The notes beneath the pieces are model-generated. The model was not told the origin of the DNA and searched no databases. It saw only the letters and a program-made list of their open reading frames with translations. From assembly GCA_018648805.1 (NCBI GenBank), contig JABGQM010000006.1, positions 83,535 through 147,534 on the forward strand: a stretch of DNA of 64,000 nt, read 5' to 3'. Positions 62,323 through 64,000 of the stretch are shown in pieces (position 1 is the first letter of the stretch; every line of letters starts with the position of its first letter). This DNA comes from Verrucomicrobiota bacterium. GTDB taxonomy: Bacteria > Verrucomicrobiota > Kiritimatiellia > UBA8416 > JABMPJ01. A program made the position numbers and the translations under genes.

Positions 62323-62466
62323 ATGGGACACAGATCCGACAGAACTGTAATTCATGTCCCTCCTGATGCCGATCTGGCATGGCTGGTCAATCACTGGAAC
62401 CACCTGCCACCCGAAGTCAAGATGACCATCATAACGGTTGCCCGTAGCGTGCTAATGGCGCCATGA
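62323..62466 (+). CDS. Small conserved protein or remnant (47 residues)
   Basis: ATG 62323 opens MGHRSDRTVIHVPPDADLAW followed by LVNHWNHLPPEVKMTIITVA and a stop at 62466. The pattern DADLA-LV--W--LP is found at the end of many short accessory proteins of PVC bacteria. Function unknown; it may be only the end of a longer lost gene. Confidence 0.45.
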   Translation: MGHRSDRTVIHVPPDADLAWLVNHWNHLPPEVKMTIITVARSVLMAP

Positions 62467-62523
62467 TGGACCCCAAGACATGCGACACTGCAACCGTACA
62501 TTGCCCGATCGGCAGAAGGGGAC

Positions 62524-62561
62524 TTGCATTTAGAAAAAAAGGGGTGTATTTTCTAAATGCA
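62524..62561 (+). promoter_or_regulatory. Operator-promoter of the AbiEi antitoxin gene
   Basis: Perfect 13-bp inverted arms TGCATTTAGAAAA (62525-62537) and TTTTCTAAATGCA (62549-62561) enclose a promoter TTGCAT, 17 bp, TATTTT (62547-62552). It is 13 bp before the antitoxin start. The arrangement equals that at 23431 although the bases differ. Confidence 0.7.
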
Positions 62562-62573
62562 CTGGAGGGTGTT

Positions 62574-63194
62574 ATGGACACCGTTAAGCAGAGAATCCTA
62601 ACCAGAATGAAGGAGGGTGAGCCGAGTAAGGCATATTCCCCTAAGGATTTTCTCGACCTGGGGAGCCGTGGTTCCGTGGACATGGCACTTTCACAGCTCG
62701 TGGACGCAGGTTCTATTCGTCGCGTGATCCGGGGGATCTATGACTATCCCAGGTCCGGCAAGCTGATCGCGGGTCCGGTGAGCCCTAAGCTGAACGAAGT
62801 TGCCAGAGCCATCGCACGCAAGCACGGTTGGCGCATTCTTGGTGCCGGTGCACATGCAGCGAACATTCTCGGACTGTCGACCCAAGTGCCGGCCAAGGCG
62901 CTCTATCTTTCCGATGGTCCAACCCGTAGCTACAAGCTGGATCGTCGTGCCATCCAGTTCAAACACGCCGAGCCAAAGACGCTGGGTGCAGCAAGCGAAG
63001 TGAATGGCTTGGTAGTACAAGCCCTGCGATACATCGGCAAGAACGTAGTCACTGACGCAATGGTACGTCGCATCGCACGGGTGCTGTCAGAGCCGGACCG
63101 AAGAACGCTACTGCACGACACGCAGTACAGCACAGACTGGATTCACGAGGTGGCCAAGGCAATCGTCGGGGAGGGGGAGAAACAGAATGGATAA
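62574..63194 (+). CDS. Type IV toxin-antitoxin system antitoxin (AbiEi/DUF6088)
   Basis: A 206-residue protein from ATG 62574 (GGAGGG upstream). The N-terminal winged helix spans about residues 1-65 (SPKDFLDLGSRGSVDMALSQ). The C-terminal domain contains ARAIARKHGWRILGAGAHAA and VPAKALYLSDGPTRSYKLDR. It represses its own promoter and blocks the AbiEii toxin. It overlaps the toxin gene by 8 bp. It is a paralog of the antitoxin part of the gene at 23487. Confidence 0.87.
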   Translation: MDTVKQRILTRMKEGEPSKAYSPKDFLDLGSRGSVDMALSQLVDAGSIRRVIRGIYDYPRSGKLIAGPVSPKLNEVARAIARKHGWRILGAGAHAANILGLSTQVPAKALYLSDGPTRSYKLDRRAIQFKHAEPKTLGAASEVNGLVVQALRYIGKNVVTDAMVRRIARVLSEPDRRTLLHDTQYSTDWIHEVAKAIVGEGEKQNG

Positions 63195-63522
63195 GGTGGC
63201 CAAAGTCGACAACCAGGAACGAGCCATTCTCTTCCAGGAGACCTCGACGCGTACGGGCATACAGCCGGGACTGGTTGAAAAAGACTTCTGGGTCTGTTGG
63301 ACGCTGCAACACCTGTTCTCGATCCCTGAATTCGACTCACGGCTACTCTTCAAGGGCGGCACGACGCTATCCAAGATCTTCGGTGTTATCCAGCGGTTCT
63401 CCGAGGACATTGATATGGCAGTCGACTACGTGGCGCTCGGCTTCACTGGTGATCGTGATCCGCTGGCGCCGATGTCCAACACGAAGCGCACCAAGCTACT
63501 GGATGAGATGCTGGCGCCATAA
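63187..63522 (+). pseudogene. AbiEii-type nucleotidyltransferase toxin, truncated
   Basis: The 111-residue frame has the toxin N-terminus: GLVEKDFWVCWTLQHLFSIP, the nucleotide-binding FKGGTTLSKIFG (residues 55-66) and the acidic motif RFSEDIDMAVD (70-80). It stops at 63522 although AbiEii proteins are about 300 residues, so the C-terminal two-thirds are missing. It is the reverse situation to 23487, where only the toxin end survives. Confidence 0.82.
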
Positions 63523-63598
63523 CACTTGTTGTTGAGTGGGTCACGAGCCATGATGCCTCTTCAGGTCGCCATGATGGTCGCTGAGAAGTGAGAACGAT

Positions 63599-64000
63599 AT
63601 GCGTAATGGGAAGCAGACAGTGGGGGCGCAGAACGATCAGCCGGTGGTCTATATGCTGCTCCAGGGCGCCACGCACGACATGGGGCATGAGGCAGAACTG
63701 TTTGACGCTGCGCGGCGGCGGGGCTGGCGACTCATCGACTTGAAACTCTTCCAGGATAGCGTCCTACCGGACCTCTTGTCGCCGCAAGGCGTGTTGATCG
63801 GCCATCTGCCAGATTTCCCGCAAGTGCTGCCCCTGCGTAAGTTGGGGTGTCCGATGGTCAGGGTCGGATATCGTCGGCACCGGGATGATGGTGAAGTGCC
63901 GGCCGTCCTGGCGGATACGGAAGCGGCCGGGCGACTGGCGGCCGAGCATTTCGCGAAACGTGGCTTCCGGCACGTGGGTTATATGGGATATGAGCCGCTG
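63599..64000 (+). CDS. XylR-type regulator (sensor domain), partial
   Basis: ATG 63599 opens a frame that runs off the window. The 134 visible residues (QPVVYMLLQGATHDMGHEAE; RRRGWRLIDLKLF; AGRLAAEHFAKRGFRHVGYM) match the periplasmic-binding-type sensor of XylR-like regulators, as in the gene at 31246. An AraC HTH is expected beyond the window. Confidence 0.8.
   Translation, partial: MRNGKQTVGAQNDQPVVYMLLQGATHDMGHEAELFDAARRRGWRLIDLKLFQDSVLPDLLSPQGVLIGHLPDFPQVLPLRKLGCPMVRVGYRRHRDDGEVPAVLADTEAAGRLAAEHFAKRGFRHVGYMGYEPL

Overview
The window is a contig piece of a GC-rich bacterium, probably of the PVC group (Verrucomicrobiota, Kiritimatiellota or Lentisphaerota). This is an inference. It rests on xylose regulators that join a LacI-type sugar-sensing domain to an AraC-type helix-turn-helix, on abundant URO-D-like, Gfo/Idh and LacI genes, on a tiny Arg/Lys-rich protein (MGQQLRVRVKRKRR...) that I associate with Verrucomicrobia, and on very repeat-rich intergenic DNA. 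No rRNA, CRISPR array or intact insertion sequence was found.

Layout. 1-14.7 kb is core genome: the end of lysS, lolC/E and lolD, apgM, trpS, then a tightly overlapping block scpA-scpB-hisC-tyrA-aroA-cmk, followed by infA, an RluA-type pseudouridine synthase, malic enzyme, a 32-residue basic protein and tRNA-Cys(GCA). 15.4-19.9 kb is a xylose module: xylA and xylB with a divergent AraC regulator. 21.5-31 kb is an accessory island of toxin-antitoxin and nucleotidyltransferase modules: MNT/HEPN, a chimeric AbiEi-AbiEii gene, Phd-UPF0175 with DUF3368, XRE with a DUF6036-like NTase, DUF2442, and a 61-residue protein with an NTase. They are interspersed with repeats and broken genes, and a TonB-dependent receptor with a frameshift lies among them. 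31-44 kb holds a XylR-type regulator with an unusual N-terminal fusion, a phosphodiesterase-TPR-sulfotransferase protein, two secreted proteins (one an SGNH esterase), a GNAT, a URO-D family protein, a MATE exporter, and a NIF3/nitrilase pair. 44-52 kb carries a peptidase M28-AAC(3) fusion and a LacI-controlled aminotransferase-amidohydrolase-oxidoreductase operon. 52-57 kb is a deletion-scarred sugar-catabolism region: pieces of an M55 peptidase, a GHMP kinase, a solute-binding protein and a GH4-type enzyme lie around an intact LacI regulator and an AGE-type epimerase. 57-59.5 kb has an AraC regulator, an MsmX/UgpC-type sugar ABC ATPase and an AraC fragment. 59.5-64 kb holds hipBA with three operator-like palindromes, a metallophosphoesterase abutting a DUF4143 ATPase remnant, an AbiEi antitoxin with a truncated AbiEii toxin, and the start of another XylR-type regulator.

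Two themes stand out. First, intergenic spaces hold at least seven dispersed repeat families, most of them arranged as inverted pairs able to form long hairpins. Second, many accessory genes are truncated or fused at sharp junctions. A nearly palindromic 24-bp sequence lies exactly at junctions in the 53-56 kb region. The AbiEi-AbiEii chimera, the M28-AAC(3) fusion and that palindrome are the observations I would examine first.
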